NCBI GenBank assembly: GCA_944324945.1
Contig: CALUYE010000001.1
Coordinates: 620,001-684,000 of the forward strand
Source: Candidatus Gastranaerophilales bacterium
Lineage (GTDB): Bacteria; Cyanobacteriota; Vampirovibrionia; Gastranaerophilales; Gastranaerophilaceae
Length of the DNA: 64,000 bases
Direction of reading: 5' to 3'
A model generated the notes under the pieces. That model saw only the letters and a program-made list of their open reading frames with translations, was not told the DNA's origin and did not search any database. The position numbers and the translations under genes are program-made. Below are positions 26,352-34,846 of the stretch, in pieces (the stretch's first letter is position 1; every line of letters begins with the position of its first letter).

Positions 26352-26405
26352 AACAATAATTCTACACAAATTAAAATATTTTAGCAATTATATTAACGCG
26401 CTATA

Positions 26406-27623
26406 TTAATAATTAAAATATTTCCGCTCTTTTATCTCGTCAGGCATGAATTGTTGTTTGTAATCGGGGTTGTCATGGGTATAAACGTAACCTTTTCCAA
26501 AGCCGTATTTTTGTGCCGATTTATAATGAGCATCTCTTAAATGCATCGGAGGAAGATAATCAAGCCCGTCTTTAATATCTTTTATGGCGTTATCAATTGC
26601 CATAATTGCCCTGTTTGATTTTTTGGCGTTTGCGATAAATTCAACCGCCTGCGCTAAAACAATTCTTGCTTCAGGCATCCCCAGATGTTCAACCGCTCCA
26701 AGTGCCGCTTGTGCTATTAAAAGTGCTCTAAAATCCGCATTTCCGACATCTTCCGACGCTACAACAATAAGTCTGCGCGCTATAAATCTCGGGTCTTCTC
26801 CCGAGATAAGCATTTTGGCAAGATAATATATTGCAGCGTTTTTATCGGAACCTCTTAAGCTTTTTTGAAAAGCGCTTGCATAATCATAATGTGAATCAAT
26901 TGAATATCTTATTGAAGATTTTTGCAAAAGTTCTTCAAGGGTTTCTTTTTTTATTTCATTGTCCGATGCAAAATAGCCGTTTTCTGTTGCATTCAAGCAA
27001 TATCTTGCATCCCCGTGGGATAAGTTAACAATAAGTTCTATTGCATCATCATTGAATTTTTTTTCTCCGTATTGATTGCATAGGTAATCAAAGCCTTTTT
27101 TAACGATTTTTTTTAAACTTTCTTTATCTATTTTATTCAACATTATTACCTGTGCTCTTGAAATTAAAGCAGGGACGGTATGAAAAGAGGGATTTTCGGT
27201 TGTTGAGCCTATAAAGTAAAAAAGCCCTGTTTCAATGTAAGGCAAGAGTGCATCTTGCTGTGTTTTGGAGAATCTGTGGATTTCGTCAATGAAGATAATT
27301 GTTTTAGAGCCTTCCCTTAATTTTTCTTTAGCTTTTTGAGCAGCCTCTTTAATTTCTTTAACGCCTGAATTTACTGCGGATAATTCAAGAAAATAAGCAC
27401 CGTGATAATTGGCGCATAACCTTGCAAGCGTTGTTTTGCCGCATCCCGGAGGGCCCCATAAAATAAAAGAAAATAATCTTTTTGCTTTTAATAATTTTAA
27501 AAAAGGTGAATTTTCATTTATCACGTTTGTTTGCCCTAAATATTCATCCAGGCTTTTAGGACGCATTAATTCCGCAAGAGGAATTTGTTTATTGTTATTT
27601 TCAAGTGATTCAAATAAATCCAT
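26406..27623 (-). CDS. rarA: replication-associated recombination ATPase RarA/MgsA
   Basis: 405 residues, AAA+ clamp-loader-like ATPase. Walker A is GPPGCGKTT, Walker B is IIFIDEIHRF, sensor 1 is GSTTENPSF, and the C-terminal half carries the RarA-specific tetramerisation region (AVEHLGMPEARIVLAQAVEF; DYLPPMHLRDAHYK). The protein acts at stalled replication forks with SSB. Length fits the family (about 430). It is divergent from the sigma-factor gene and probably transcribed alone. Confidence 0.93.
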   Translation of the reverse strand: MDLFESLENNNKQIPLAELMRPKSLDEYLGQTNVINENSPFLKLLKAKRLFSFILWGPPGCGKTTLARLCANYHGAYFLELSAVNSGVKEIKEAAQKAKEKLREGSKTIIFIDEIHRFSKTQQDALLPYIETGLFYFIGSTTENPSFHTVPALISRAQVIMLNKIDKESLKKIVKKGFDYLCNQYGEKKFNDDAIELIVNLSHGDARYCLNATENGYFASDNEIKKETLEELLQKSSIRYSIDSHYDYASAFQKSLRGSDKNAAIYYLAKMLISGEDPRFIARRLIVVASEDVGNADFRALLIAQAALGAVEHLGMPEARIVLAQAVEFIANAKKSNRAIMAIDNAIKDIKDGLDYLPPMHLRDAHYKSAQKYGFGKGYVYTHDNPDYKQQFMPDEIKERKYFNY

Positions 27624-27737
27624 AATAAAATTATAGTCTAAACCTTAAAAAATACATACTGTCGTATTAATTATTCTAAAGCAGTTTGCATTATTTATTA
27701 TATAATAGTAAAATTTTTATATGGATTAGTATATTTG

Positions 27738-28409
27738 ATGGTAGCAAAATTGCAAGCTAAGTTAAAAGACTACATAGACATAATTCAAAAAGTTGCAAAA
27801 GTTGAATACAGAAGAATCCCTTCCCACATGCTTGATTGCGAAGAACTTGTCTCAATTGGAATTATAGCTCTACAAGCATTATTCAAAGATAAAACCGAAG
27901 AAGAAATGACTCATTACAATTCTTCTTATATAGCTACAGCTGTTCGCTGGGCAATTAGAAACGAATTAAGAAACAGATATAAATGGTATACTTTAAAACA
28001 CAAAAAAGAAGACAATGAGTTTGAGGAAGAATATACGGAAAATCAATCAACTCTTGATGTATCTCCTGCAAAAGTAAGAGAAGCGGTTTATGAAACAATT
28101 TTATCAATAGATTCAATCATGGCTGCAAGTTCTGATAATGATTCTCCTTTTGATTTTATTAAAGATACATCGGCAACACCCGATGAAAAAGCGGAAATTT
28201 CGGAATTAAGCAAATTAATAAAAGAGGCAATTGCAAAACTCCCGAGAAAAGACAGAACAATTGTTGAATACAGATTTTATCGCAACCTTCAGGTTAAGCA
28301 AATAGCTGCAATGGTCGGACTTTCAAGTTCGAGAATTACAAGAATCGTGCAGGCGTCTTTAAATCAGGTAAGGAAATATTTGCAAGCCAAAGGTTTAACA
28401 AATTATTAG
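27738..28409 (+). CDS. sigma-70 family RNA polymerase sigma factor (FliA/alternative type)
   Basis: 223 residues from the ATG at 27738 (an in-frame TTG directly precedes it). A region-2-like part (residues about 20-95, EELVSIGIIALQALF and YIATAVRWAIRNELRNRY) is followed by an acidic linker. Region 4 is at the C-terminus (LPRKDRTIVEYRFYRNLQVKQIAAMVGLSSSRITRIVQASLNQVRK). Region 3 is short. The length and layout suggest a flagellar, sporulation-like or general-stress alternative factor, not an ECF sigma. Its regulon cannot be inferred here. MalQ starts 28 nt downstream, possibly on the same transcript. Confidence 0.88.
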   Translation: MVAKLQAKLKDYIDIIQKVAKVEYRRIPSHMLDCEELVSIGIIALQALFKDKTEEEMTHYNSSYIATAVRWAIRNELRNRYKWYTLKHKKEDNEFEEEYTENQSTLDVSPAKVREAVYETILSIDSIMAASSDNDSPFDFIKDTSATPDEKAEISELSKLIKEAIAKLPRKDRTIVEYRFYRNLQVKQIAAMVGLSSSRITRIVQASLNQVRKYLQAKGLTNY

Positions 28410-28437
28410 CTGAACTTAATAGGAGAGGACAATTTTG

Positions 28438-30354
28438 ATGTTATTGGAAGAAACAAAGGTATTTTCAAAAGAATACAAACAAACAATAAAAGAAGCACTT
28501 GATGCGCTAAATAAAAAGAATATGGCTTTAATTATGCATGGAGTAAGTTTCCCGTCGGAAAAAAGCGAAAATACGGGATTTGGTACTTATAATTCCCATG
28601 GCGCCAGAAAAGTTTTTGATTTTGCGCAAGGTGTATTCAGTGCAATTCAATTAGGGCCGTCAGGCAAAACAAAGCTGTCTGATTCTTCTCCCTATACAGG
28701 TACCGTCTTTTCAAAAAACCCTCTTTTTATCAATTTAAAAGATTTAACAACATCAAAATGGGATAAAATTTTATCAGAGAAAACTCTGGATAAAATTGTT
28801 GAGATGAATCCCAACAAAGATACAAATAAGGCAGCTTATATTTATGCTAACGAAAGTTTGGATTTAGCAAGAAATGAATTTTATAAGAATTTTAAAAGAA
28901 ATGCTTCAAAACATTTAAAGCATGAATTTGAAAATTTCAAAAAGGAAAATTCTTTCTGGTTGGATAAAGATGCTCTATATGAAGCTTTATCAATTGAAAA
29001 TAACAGTGATTACTGGCCTTTTTGGAAAAACGAAATCGATAAAAAATTGTTTGGCGATATAGATAAAAAAATTGCCCAAAAAAGAATAGAAGAAATTTCT
29101 AAAAAATACGAAGATGTAATTGAAAAATACAAACTTGAACAGTTTATTGTTCAAAAACAAAGCGAAGAAACGCTTGAATATGCTAAAAAACACGGTTTAA
29201 AACTGATTGCAGACAGGCAGGTTGCATTTTCAGACAGAGACAACTGGGCGTATCAGTCTTTATTTTTAGACGGCTGGTGTCTTGGCTGTCCTCCCGATTA
29301 TTTTTCAAAAGACGGTCAGGCATGGGGCTTTAGCGTTGTTAATCCCGATAAATTATTCAATCCTGACGGCAGCCTCGGTGAAGCGGGAATTTTGCTTAAA
29401 AAATTGTATACAAAAATGTTTAAAGAAAACCCCGGCGGGGTTAGAATTGATCACACGGTAGGCTTGATTGACCCTTGGGTTTATAAAAAAGGAAGCCTGC
29501 CTAAAGTTGAAGAAGGAGCAGGAAGACTGTATTCATCTCCAAATCATCCTGAGCTTAAACGTTATTCAATTGCAAAAGAAGAAAACATAAACAAAACTCC
29601 GATTGAAGGCAAGTTTGTAACACCTGACGATGAGCGCTGGATTGACAATTTGTCGGATGAACAAATAACGCTTTACGGCAGAATGATTGAAAAAATAGTA
29701 ATAGCATCGGCAAAAGAATGCGGTCTTGATAAAGATTCTATTATAGCCGAGGATCTTGGGACGCTTACATATCCTGTTGTTCAGGTTATGAAAAAATACG
29801 AACTTCAGGGAATGAAACTTGTTCAATTTGTTGTTCCGACAGAAGAAAGCCATCCCTACAGATGTAAAAATATTACCCCTAATTCCTGGGTAATGGTTGG
29901 AACACACGATAATGAACCGATAAGAATGTGGGCTTCAAAACTTGTAAACAAAGAAGAAGCTAATCCTTATATTAAAAATTTAATTGAAGATTTATGTTCT
30001 GAATTCGGAAATAAAGATGAAATGTGGCATAAGATGTACAGTGATGAAAAATTCTTTGCATTTATGAAACTTGTTGAATGCTTTGCATCGCGTGCAGAAA
30101 ATATTCAAATATTCTTTACGGACTTTTTTGGAATCAATGAAGTTTATAATACTCCCGGTACTTCAGGCGATCCTAACTGGACATTAAGATTGAATGATGA
30201 TTTTGAAAAAACTTATGTTGAAAAACTAAAAACAAATGAAGCCCTTAATTTGCCTTTGGTATTAATATATGCCTTTAAAGCAAGAGGATGGGAATTTTAT
30301 AAAAATTATCAGGAATTACTGGATAAATTGGAAAACCTTGTAAATGCAAAATAG
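28438..30354 (+). CDS. malQ: 4-alpha-glucanotransferase (amylomaltase, GH77)
   Basis: 638 residues from the ATG at 28438, preceded by AGGAGAGG; an in-frame TTG sits just before it. The enzyme transfers maltodextrin segments between glucans. GH77 catalytic residues are visible: nucleophile Asp338 in VRIDHTVG, acid/base Glu438 in IIAEDLGT, and Asp491 in VGTHDNEP. It is larger than the about 500-residue Thermus enzyme, with an insertion of about 130 residues near 120-250 that is Lys-rich and helical. The GlgP-like gene at 22.7 kb is the natural pathway partner. The next gene overlaps by 11 nt. Confidence 0.93.
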   Translation: MLLEETKVFSKEYKQTIKEALDALNKKNMALIMHGVSFPSEKSENTGFGTYNSHGARKVFDFAQGVFSAIQLGPSGKTKLSDSSPYTGTVFSKNPLFINLKDLTTSKWDKILSEKTLDKIVEMNPNKDTNKAAYIYANESLDLARNEFYKNFKRNASKHLKHEFENFKKENSFWLDKDALYEALSIENNSDYWPFWKNEIDKKLFGDIDKKIAQKRIEEISKKYEDVIEKYKLEQFIVQKQSEETLEYAKKHGLKLIADRQVAFSDRDNWAYQSLFLDGWCLGCPPDYFSKDGQAWGFSVVNPDKLFNPDGSLGEAGILLKKLYTKMFKENPGGVRIDHTVGLIDPWVYKKGSLPKVEEGAGRLYSSPNHPELKRYSIAKEENINKTPIEGKFVTPDDERWIDNLSDEQITLYGRMIEKIVIASAKECGLDKDSIIAEDLGTLTYPVVQVMKKYELQGMKLVQFVVPTEESHPYRCKNITPNSWVMVGTHDNEPIRMWASKLVNKEEANPYIKNLIEDLCSEFGNKDEMWHKMYSDEKFFAFMKLVECFASRAENIQIFFTDFFGINEVYNTPGTSGDPNWTLRLNDDFEKTYVEKLKTNEALNLPLVLIYAFKARGWEFYKNYQELLDKLENLVNAK

Positions 30355-31594
30355 ATATATAAAATTATTATTTATATTTTTATTCACATTCTTTATTTCG
30401 ATTAAAAGCGCGGATGCGTTTTCATTTCGAAATATGACACTTGATTTTATTCAAATGTCAGATACTCATATTACCACTGATAAAGAAGATACTTCATATA
30501 AAGCTCTTTCTTCGTCAAGCATTTTATTGGAGGATGCAATTAAGCAGGTAAATGATATCAAAGGGCTTGACTTTGTTTTGTTTACGGGTGATTTAGTCGA
30601 CGAAGCCAAAAATGAAAATTTTGACAGATATTATCAACTGTTAACAAAATTAAAATACCCTTCGTTAAATGCATTTGGTAACCATGACTTTTACGGAATG
30701 GAAAAAGATGAGGTTTTAAATATCGTTAAATCATATAACCCTAACTATATTTTTGATAAAACCTACTATGCTTTTTCTCCTAAAACAGACTACAGAATTA
30801 TAATTTTAGATGCTACAATGAAAGATTCATCAAACGGGGAATTAAGCGATGAACAGCTTAAATTTTTGGATGATGAATTGTCAAAAAATCAGGATAAAGT
30901 TGTATTAATTGCAATGCACCATGCATCGCTTGAGCCTTTTATCGCAAATGATCATTCTATTTTAAACGCTTCTAAGATTAATGAGATACTTGTAAAATAT
31001 AAAAATCCGATTATTGTGGTATCAGGGCACTATCATGCTTCAAAAATCAGAGTAATCGGGAATTTAACTTTTGTCTCTACTCCCGCTATGGTAACTTATC
31101 CTATGGCGTTTCGTCATATTAAAATAACTAATTTTAAAGACAGGGTAAAGTATGAATTTTATACAATACCGACAAAATTAGACGATATAAAAGAGCAAAA
31201 CAGACAAAGCGTAATATCTTATTCGATTCTTGAAGGAGGCGAAAAAGATAAAAATTATTCTTATACATTTTTGAAAAAACATCCGAAATCTCAAAGATAT
31301 AAGAGAAATAAAATTAAAAAAATAACCAAACAAACAAAAACAACCAAAAGAGAAATTAAAAAATTAACAAAACAAAAAACTGATAAACAAACAAAAAAAG
31401 AAGAAAAGAAGCTTGAAAAACAAAAGAAAAAAGAGCTTAAACAAGAACAAAAACAGCTAAAAAAAATTCAAAAAGATAATAAAAAACTTGAAAAGAGTAA
31501 AAAAATCGAAAAACCGAAAAAACCTTCAAAAATAAAAACTTGGTTTTCAAATCTTTTTAAGAAGAATAAAGCCACCACACCACAAGAAATTTAA
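30344..31594 (+). CDS. secreted calcineurin-like metallophosphoesterase with Lys-rich tail
   Basis: 416 residues with a signal peptide (residues 1-25, ending ADA). Metal-binding motifs run in order: MSDTHI (Asp-x-His), FTGDLVD, FGNHDF, AMHHAS and SGHYH, so a dinuclear metal site is likely. After the catalytic domain (about 300 residues) comes a tail of about 115 residues that is mostly Lys, Gln and Glu, probably disordered or cell-wall or nucleic-acid binding. The gene overlaps malQ by 11 nt and is followed 4 nt later by a paralogue. Confidence 0.88.
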   Translation: MQNRYIKLLFIFLFTFFISIKSADAFSFRNMTLDFIQMSDTHITTDKEDTSYKALSSSSILLEDAIKQVNDIKGLDFVLFTGDLVDEAKNENFDRYYQLLTKLKYPSLNAFGNHDFYGMEKDEVLNIVKSYNPNYIFDKTYYAFSPKTDYRIIILDATMKDSSNGELSDEQLKFLDDELSKNQDKVVLIAMHHASLEPFIANDHSILNASKINEILVKYKNPIIVVSGHYHASKIRVIGNLTFVSTPAMVTYPMAFRHIKITNFKDRVKYEFYTIPTKLDDIKEQNRQSVISYSILEGGEKDKNYSYTFLKKHPKSQRYKRNKIKKITKQTKTTKREIKKLTKQKTDKQTKKEEKKLEKQKKKELKQEQKQLKKIQKDNKKLEKSKKIEKPKKPSKIKTWFSNLFKKNKATTPQEI

Positions 31595-31598
31595 ATAA

Positions 31599-32507
31599 AT
31601 GAAAATAAAGCTTTTAAAAATTTTATTGCCTGTTTTAATAATAATACCGTTTTTGTTTTGCTTTTTTCTGTTTTGGCAAAAGAATAATGTTTTAAACATT
31701 ATTCATATAACGGATACTCATATTGAAAACAATAAATCAAGGGCTTTTGATGCGGTTGAATATTCACCTTTATTGTTAGAAGATGCGCTAAAAAGGATTA
31801 ATAATATAAATGGTGTTGATATAGTGCTTTTTGGCGGAGATTTAATAAATAATAAATCCAAAAAAAATCTTAATACATTCTATGATTTAATTAAAATTCT
31901 TAAATATCCTTATATTAACGCTTTTGGAAATCATGATTTTTACGGTTCAAACAAAGACGAAATGTTAAAATTAACAAAAAGATATAATGGTAATTATAAA
32001 TTTGACGATACTTTCTATGCTTTTGATATAAAAAATAACAGAATGATAATTCTTGATTCTACAATTAAAAACAGTAAAACCGCCAACGGGTTTATTGATT
32101 CTATGCAGTTTAAATTTTTTAAAAAAGAACTTGAAAATAATAAAAATAAGACAGTAATTATTGTATTGCACCATGCCCTGTATCCTCCTTATGAAGCAAA
32201 AAACCATGTTTTATTTAATGCATCAGAGCTAATTAAAGAACTTGAAAAATATAAAAACCCGATAATAATTCTTCAAGGACATTATCATGCTACAAAAATT
32301 ACAACTAAGGATAATATAATTTATGTCTCCACTCCCGCTATGGTAACTTACCCTATGGCATTTAGGAATATCAAGATTACAAATTATAAAAATAAAGTTA
32401 AGGTTGATTTTAGTTTTTATAGGACAAGATTGGATAAAATATGTAAAATCGATAAAGTAAAGCATGATAATATTAAAATTCTCGAGGGGGGGGGGGCTAG
32501 AAGATAG
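31599..32507 (+). CDS. metallophosphoesterase paralogue with possible frameshifted C-terminus
   Basis: 302 residues, clearly a paralogue of the preceding gene: membrane anchor or signal at residues 1-28, then ITDTHIE, FGGDLIN, FGNHDFYG, LHHALYPP and LQGHYHA. As written, the protein ends ILEGGGARR, directly after an 11-G tract (32486-32496). If the tract were one G shorter (or 4 G shorter), the frame would continue LEDRENSIIIYKNRY to a stop at 32542-32544, which resembles the paralogue (LEGGEKDKNYSYTF). The true end is therefore uncertain: slippage, phase variation or a sequence error are all possible. Confidence 0.82.
   Translation: MKIKLLKILLPVLIIIPFLFCFFLFWQKNNVLNIIHITDTHIENNKSRAFDAVEYSPLLLEDALKRINNINGVDIVLFGGDLINNKSKKNLNTFYDLIKILKYPYINAFGNHDFYGSNKDEMLKLTKRYNGNYKFDDTFYAFDIKNNRMIILDSTIKNSKTANGFIDSMQFKFFKKELENNKNKTVIIVLHHALYPPYEAKNHVLFNASELIKELEKYKNPIIILQGHYHATKITTKDNIIYVSTPAMVTYPMAFRNIKITNYKNKVKVDFSFYRTRLDKICKIDKVKHDNIKILEGGGARR
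32486..32496. repeat. homopolymeric G11 tract at the end of the second metallophosphoesterase
   Basis: Eleven consecutive G in an AT-rich genome, inside the last codons of the 31599-32507 gene. Long G tracts mutate in length by slipped-strand mispairing and are typical of phase-variable genes. Dropping one base restores a longer frame that resembles the paralogue's C-terminus. Confidence 0.85.
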
Positions 32508-32549
32508 AGAAAATTCAATTATTATATACAAAAATAGGTATTAAAATTA

Positions 32550-33449
32550 ATGAAAGACACATTTACACTTAAATTCAGAGGGGTTAGGGGCTCTTATCCC
32601 GTTGCTAAGAAAGAATTTTTAGAGTTTGGAGGTAATACCTCCTCGCTTGAAATTAATTGTTTTAATCAATTAATTATTCTTGACTGTGGAACAGGAATTA
32701 TTGATATAGGGGATAAATTGATTAATGATTCAATTTCAAAGCCTTTAGTACAATCAAACATTTTTTTAAGTCATATTCATCAGGATCATATTCAAGGATT
32801 GCAATTTTATAAGCCGCTTTTTGTTAAGGATGCAAAAATAAATCTTTTTGGTTTTCCGCCTGATGGCGAAAATCTTGAAGATTTATTTGAGACAATACTT
32901 TTTGATAAAGTTTTTCCTCTTAAATTAAGCGAAATTAAAAGCAATTTTAAAATAAATAATGTTGCACAAAATGAAATTGTTGTAATCAATCAAAACGGCT
33001 CAACAAAAATATACAATACAAAAGACAGTATTTTAATTAATGAAGACGATATTGTCGTTAGTTTTTATAAAACGGAACTTCATCCTAAATACGGTTCTTT
33101 ATGTATTAAAATTCAATACAAAACAAAAACCCTTGTTTATGCTACGGATATTGAATTTATTAAAGGAAAAGATGAAGGCTTTATTGATTTTGCAAAAAAT
33201 TGTGATGTATTAATTTCTGATGCTCAATATACAAATTCAGACTATAACAACCCTAAAAATCCTAAATACGGCTTTGGACATTCGACTTTTGAAATGGCGA
33301 TTGATGTTGCCGATTTAACAAATGCAAAAAAGCTTTTCTTTTTTCATTATGATCCTTATTACGATGATAATAAACTTAAAAATTTACAAACGAGTTTTGA
33401 AAATGATAGAATATTGTTTGCAAAAGAAAATTTAGAAATTGAAATATGA
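32550..33449 (+). CDS. MBL-fold metallo-hydrolase
   Basis: 299 residues, cytoplasmic. The metallo-beta-lactamase signature SHIHQDH gives His75, His77, Asp79 and His80. Further ligands are likely in ELHPKYG, YATDIE and GFGHST. The family includes phosphodiesterases and RNases with this architecture (the GGNTSSLEI start is common among PhnP-like and cyclic-nucleotide phosphodiesterase-like members). The substrate is not clear. It lies 42 nt after the G11-containing gene and overlaps the next gene by 4 nt (ATGA), placing it in one operon with TPR proteins. Confidence 0.82.
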   Translation: MKDTFTLKFRGVRGSYPVAKKEFLEFGGNTSSLEINCFNQLIILDCGTGIIDIGDKLINDSISKPLVQSNIFLSHIHQDHIQGLQFYKPLFVKDAKINLFGFPPDGENLEDLFETILFDKVFPLKLSEIKSNFKINNVAQNEIVVINQNGSTKIYNTKDSILINEDDIVVSFYKTELHPKYGSLCIKIQYKTKTLVYATDIEFIKGKDEGFIDFAKNCDVLISDAQYTNSDYNNPKNPKYGFGHSTFEMAIDVADLTNAKKLFFFHYDPYYDDNKLKNLQTSFENDRILFAKENLEIEI

Positions 33450-34009
33450 AATTAGTAAAATTTATTATATTTTTATTTTTCTTAACGTCCCTAAACTGCT
33501 TTGCTGTTTCAAATTACGGGGTGTATTCTTATCAGGACAATAAAATTGACGCCGTTAAAAATGCAAGAGAACATAACGCGCTTGGTAATATTTATTTTCA
33601 AGAAAAAAATTATATAGCTGCACTAAGAGAATATGAAATTGCATATAATCTTTCTTATCAAAACAACCTTTCTGCAACATATTTATACAATATCGCCCGT
33701 TGTTATATGACATTAGGAAGGTATGAAACTGCTAAAAATGCTCTTTTAGGAGTAATCAGGAAAGATTGTATGAATATAACATATTACGATAGTCTTGTTG
33801 ATTGTTTTATAAAGTTGAAAACGGATAAAAAAGAGCTTAAAAACTATCTTAAAGATTCAATAAACCCTTATAATAAAATAGTTGCAGGATTGATTTATAT
33901 GAAAACAGGCAACAAACGCGCCGCAAAAACTCTTTTTGATGAATTTATAACAAATAATCCCGATATGTTAATTACATCCGATATAAAAAGAATATTAAAA
34001 AAATTGTAG
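33446..34009 (+). CDS. secreted TPR-repeat protein, 187 residues
   Basis: A signal peptide (residues 1-20, CFAVS region) precedes a domain of two or three tetratricopeptide repeats (HNALGNIYFQEKNYIAALRE; YNIARCYMTLGRYETAKNAL). TPR folds are protein-protein scaffolds, probably periplasmic here. The start overlaps the MBL gene stop in ATGA, so translation is coupled. It is followed closely by another TPR gene. Confidence 0.8.
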   Translation: MKLVKFIIFLFFLTSLNCFAVSNYGVYSYQDNKIDAVKNAREHNALGNIYFQEKNYIAALREYEIAYNLSYQNNLSATYLYNIARCYMTLGRYETAKNALLGVIRKDCMNITYYDSLVDCFIKLKTDKKELKNYLKDSINPYNKIVAGLIYMKTGNKRAAKTLFDEFITNNPDMLITSDIKRILKKL

Positions 34010-34029
34010 TTTTGTGTAATAATTGTTTT

Positions 34030-34509
34030 ATGGAATCAAACAATTTATCAAGAATTGACTATATAAGAGAATTAATCGCAGATTGCAGATATGACGATGC
34101 GCTTGAATTATTACAAATTGCATCCGATGAAGAACCTGACAATGCGGATTATAATTATGAATTAGCCAGAGTGTTTATGGAGTTGGGTAATTACCCTGCA
34201 GCTGTTTCTAATTTAGAATTAGTAACAGAAAAAGTAAGAAACCATTTGATTTATTATATGCTTGCTGAAGCCTATCAGGCTGATGAACAGACAGATAAAG
34301 CAATAGGAGCTTATTTAAAGTGCTTAATGCTTAGCGAAAAGTTTCCTTTAGCGTATAAAAAACTGGGTGTCTTATTTTTATCAAGAGGTGATAAAATCTC
34401 CGCTAAAGAATATTTTGAGGACTATTTGAAATTGGATATACCGAAGGATGAAAAAGAACAGGTAAGAAATATTTTAAATAGGATACAAAAAAATGACCAA
34501 AAAAGTTGA
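34030..34509 (+). CDS. cytoplasmic TPR-repeat protein
   Basis: 159 residues from the ATG at 34030; an in-frame TTG at 34012 would add six residues (MCNNCF) but has no better ribosome site. The whole protein is TPR-like (DALELLQIASDEEPDNADYN; ELARVFMELGNYPAAVSNLE; KAIGAYLKCLMLSEKFPLAY), about four repeats, without a signal peptide. It overlaps the glutaredoxin gene by 17 nt. It may be an adaptor; partners are unknown. Confidence 0.82.
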   Translation: MESNNLSRIDYIRELIADCRYDDALELLQIASDEEPDNADYNYELARVFMELGNYPAAVSNLELVTEKVRNHLIYYMLAEAYQADEQTDKAIGAYLKCLMLSEKFPLAYKKLGVLFLSRGDKISAKEYFEDYLKLDIPKDEKEQVRNILNRIQKNDQKS

Positions 34510-34753
34510 AATTTATACTCTTGACTATTGCCCTTATTGTATGAAGGCTAAAATGTTTTTGGATGAACATAATGTTGAGTATACGGAAATTCCCTGTGAA
34601 GATAAAGAAGAAGCCATGAGGGATAAATTGACAGAAATTTTTAATTTAAAAAGTCCCGCAACTTTTCCTCAAATTGTAATAGATGGTGTAGATATCGGCG
34701 GATACAGCGATTTAATCGAAAAATACGAAAATAAACTAATAAATTTTGATTAA
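34493..34753 (+). CDS. grxC: glutaredoxin
   Basis: 86 residues, thioredoxin fold. The dithiol active site CPYC is at residues 13-16, the cis-proline motif is ATFPQIVIDG, and the glutathione-binding GGYSDL follows. Typical length for bacterial dithiol glutaredoxins, which reduce disulfides with glutathione or a similar thiol. It overlaps the upstream TPR gene by 17 nt and is the last gene of this operon. Whether the organism makes glutathione is unknown. Confidence 0.92.
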   Translation: MTKKVEIYTLDYCPYCMKAKMFLDEHNVEYTEIPCEDKEEAMRDKLTEIFNLKSPATFPQIVIDGVDIGGYSDLIEKYENKLINFD

Positions 34754-34846
34754 TTAAAACGATTATTAAATTTTATTTAGCAAATTGCATATTTTTTTAA
34801 TATAAAATAAAATATTTTATTATAAGGAGTTTGGAATAGAGGAAGT

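Noticed and set aside
31300-31530. Possible A-rich repeat array
   Set aside because: It encodes the Lys-rich tail of the first metallophosphoesterase; no regular spacer-repeat pattern, so not a CRISPR.
34806-34821. AATAAAATATTTTATT palindrome before pilT
   Set aside because: Pure A/T palindromes are frequent by chance in this genome, and the site lies only a few bases before the ribosome site.
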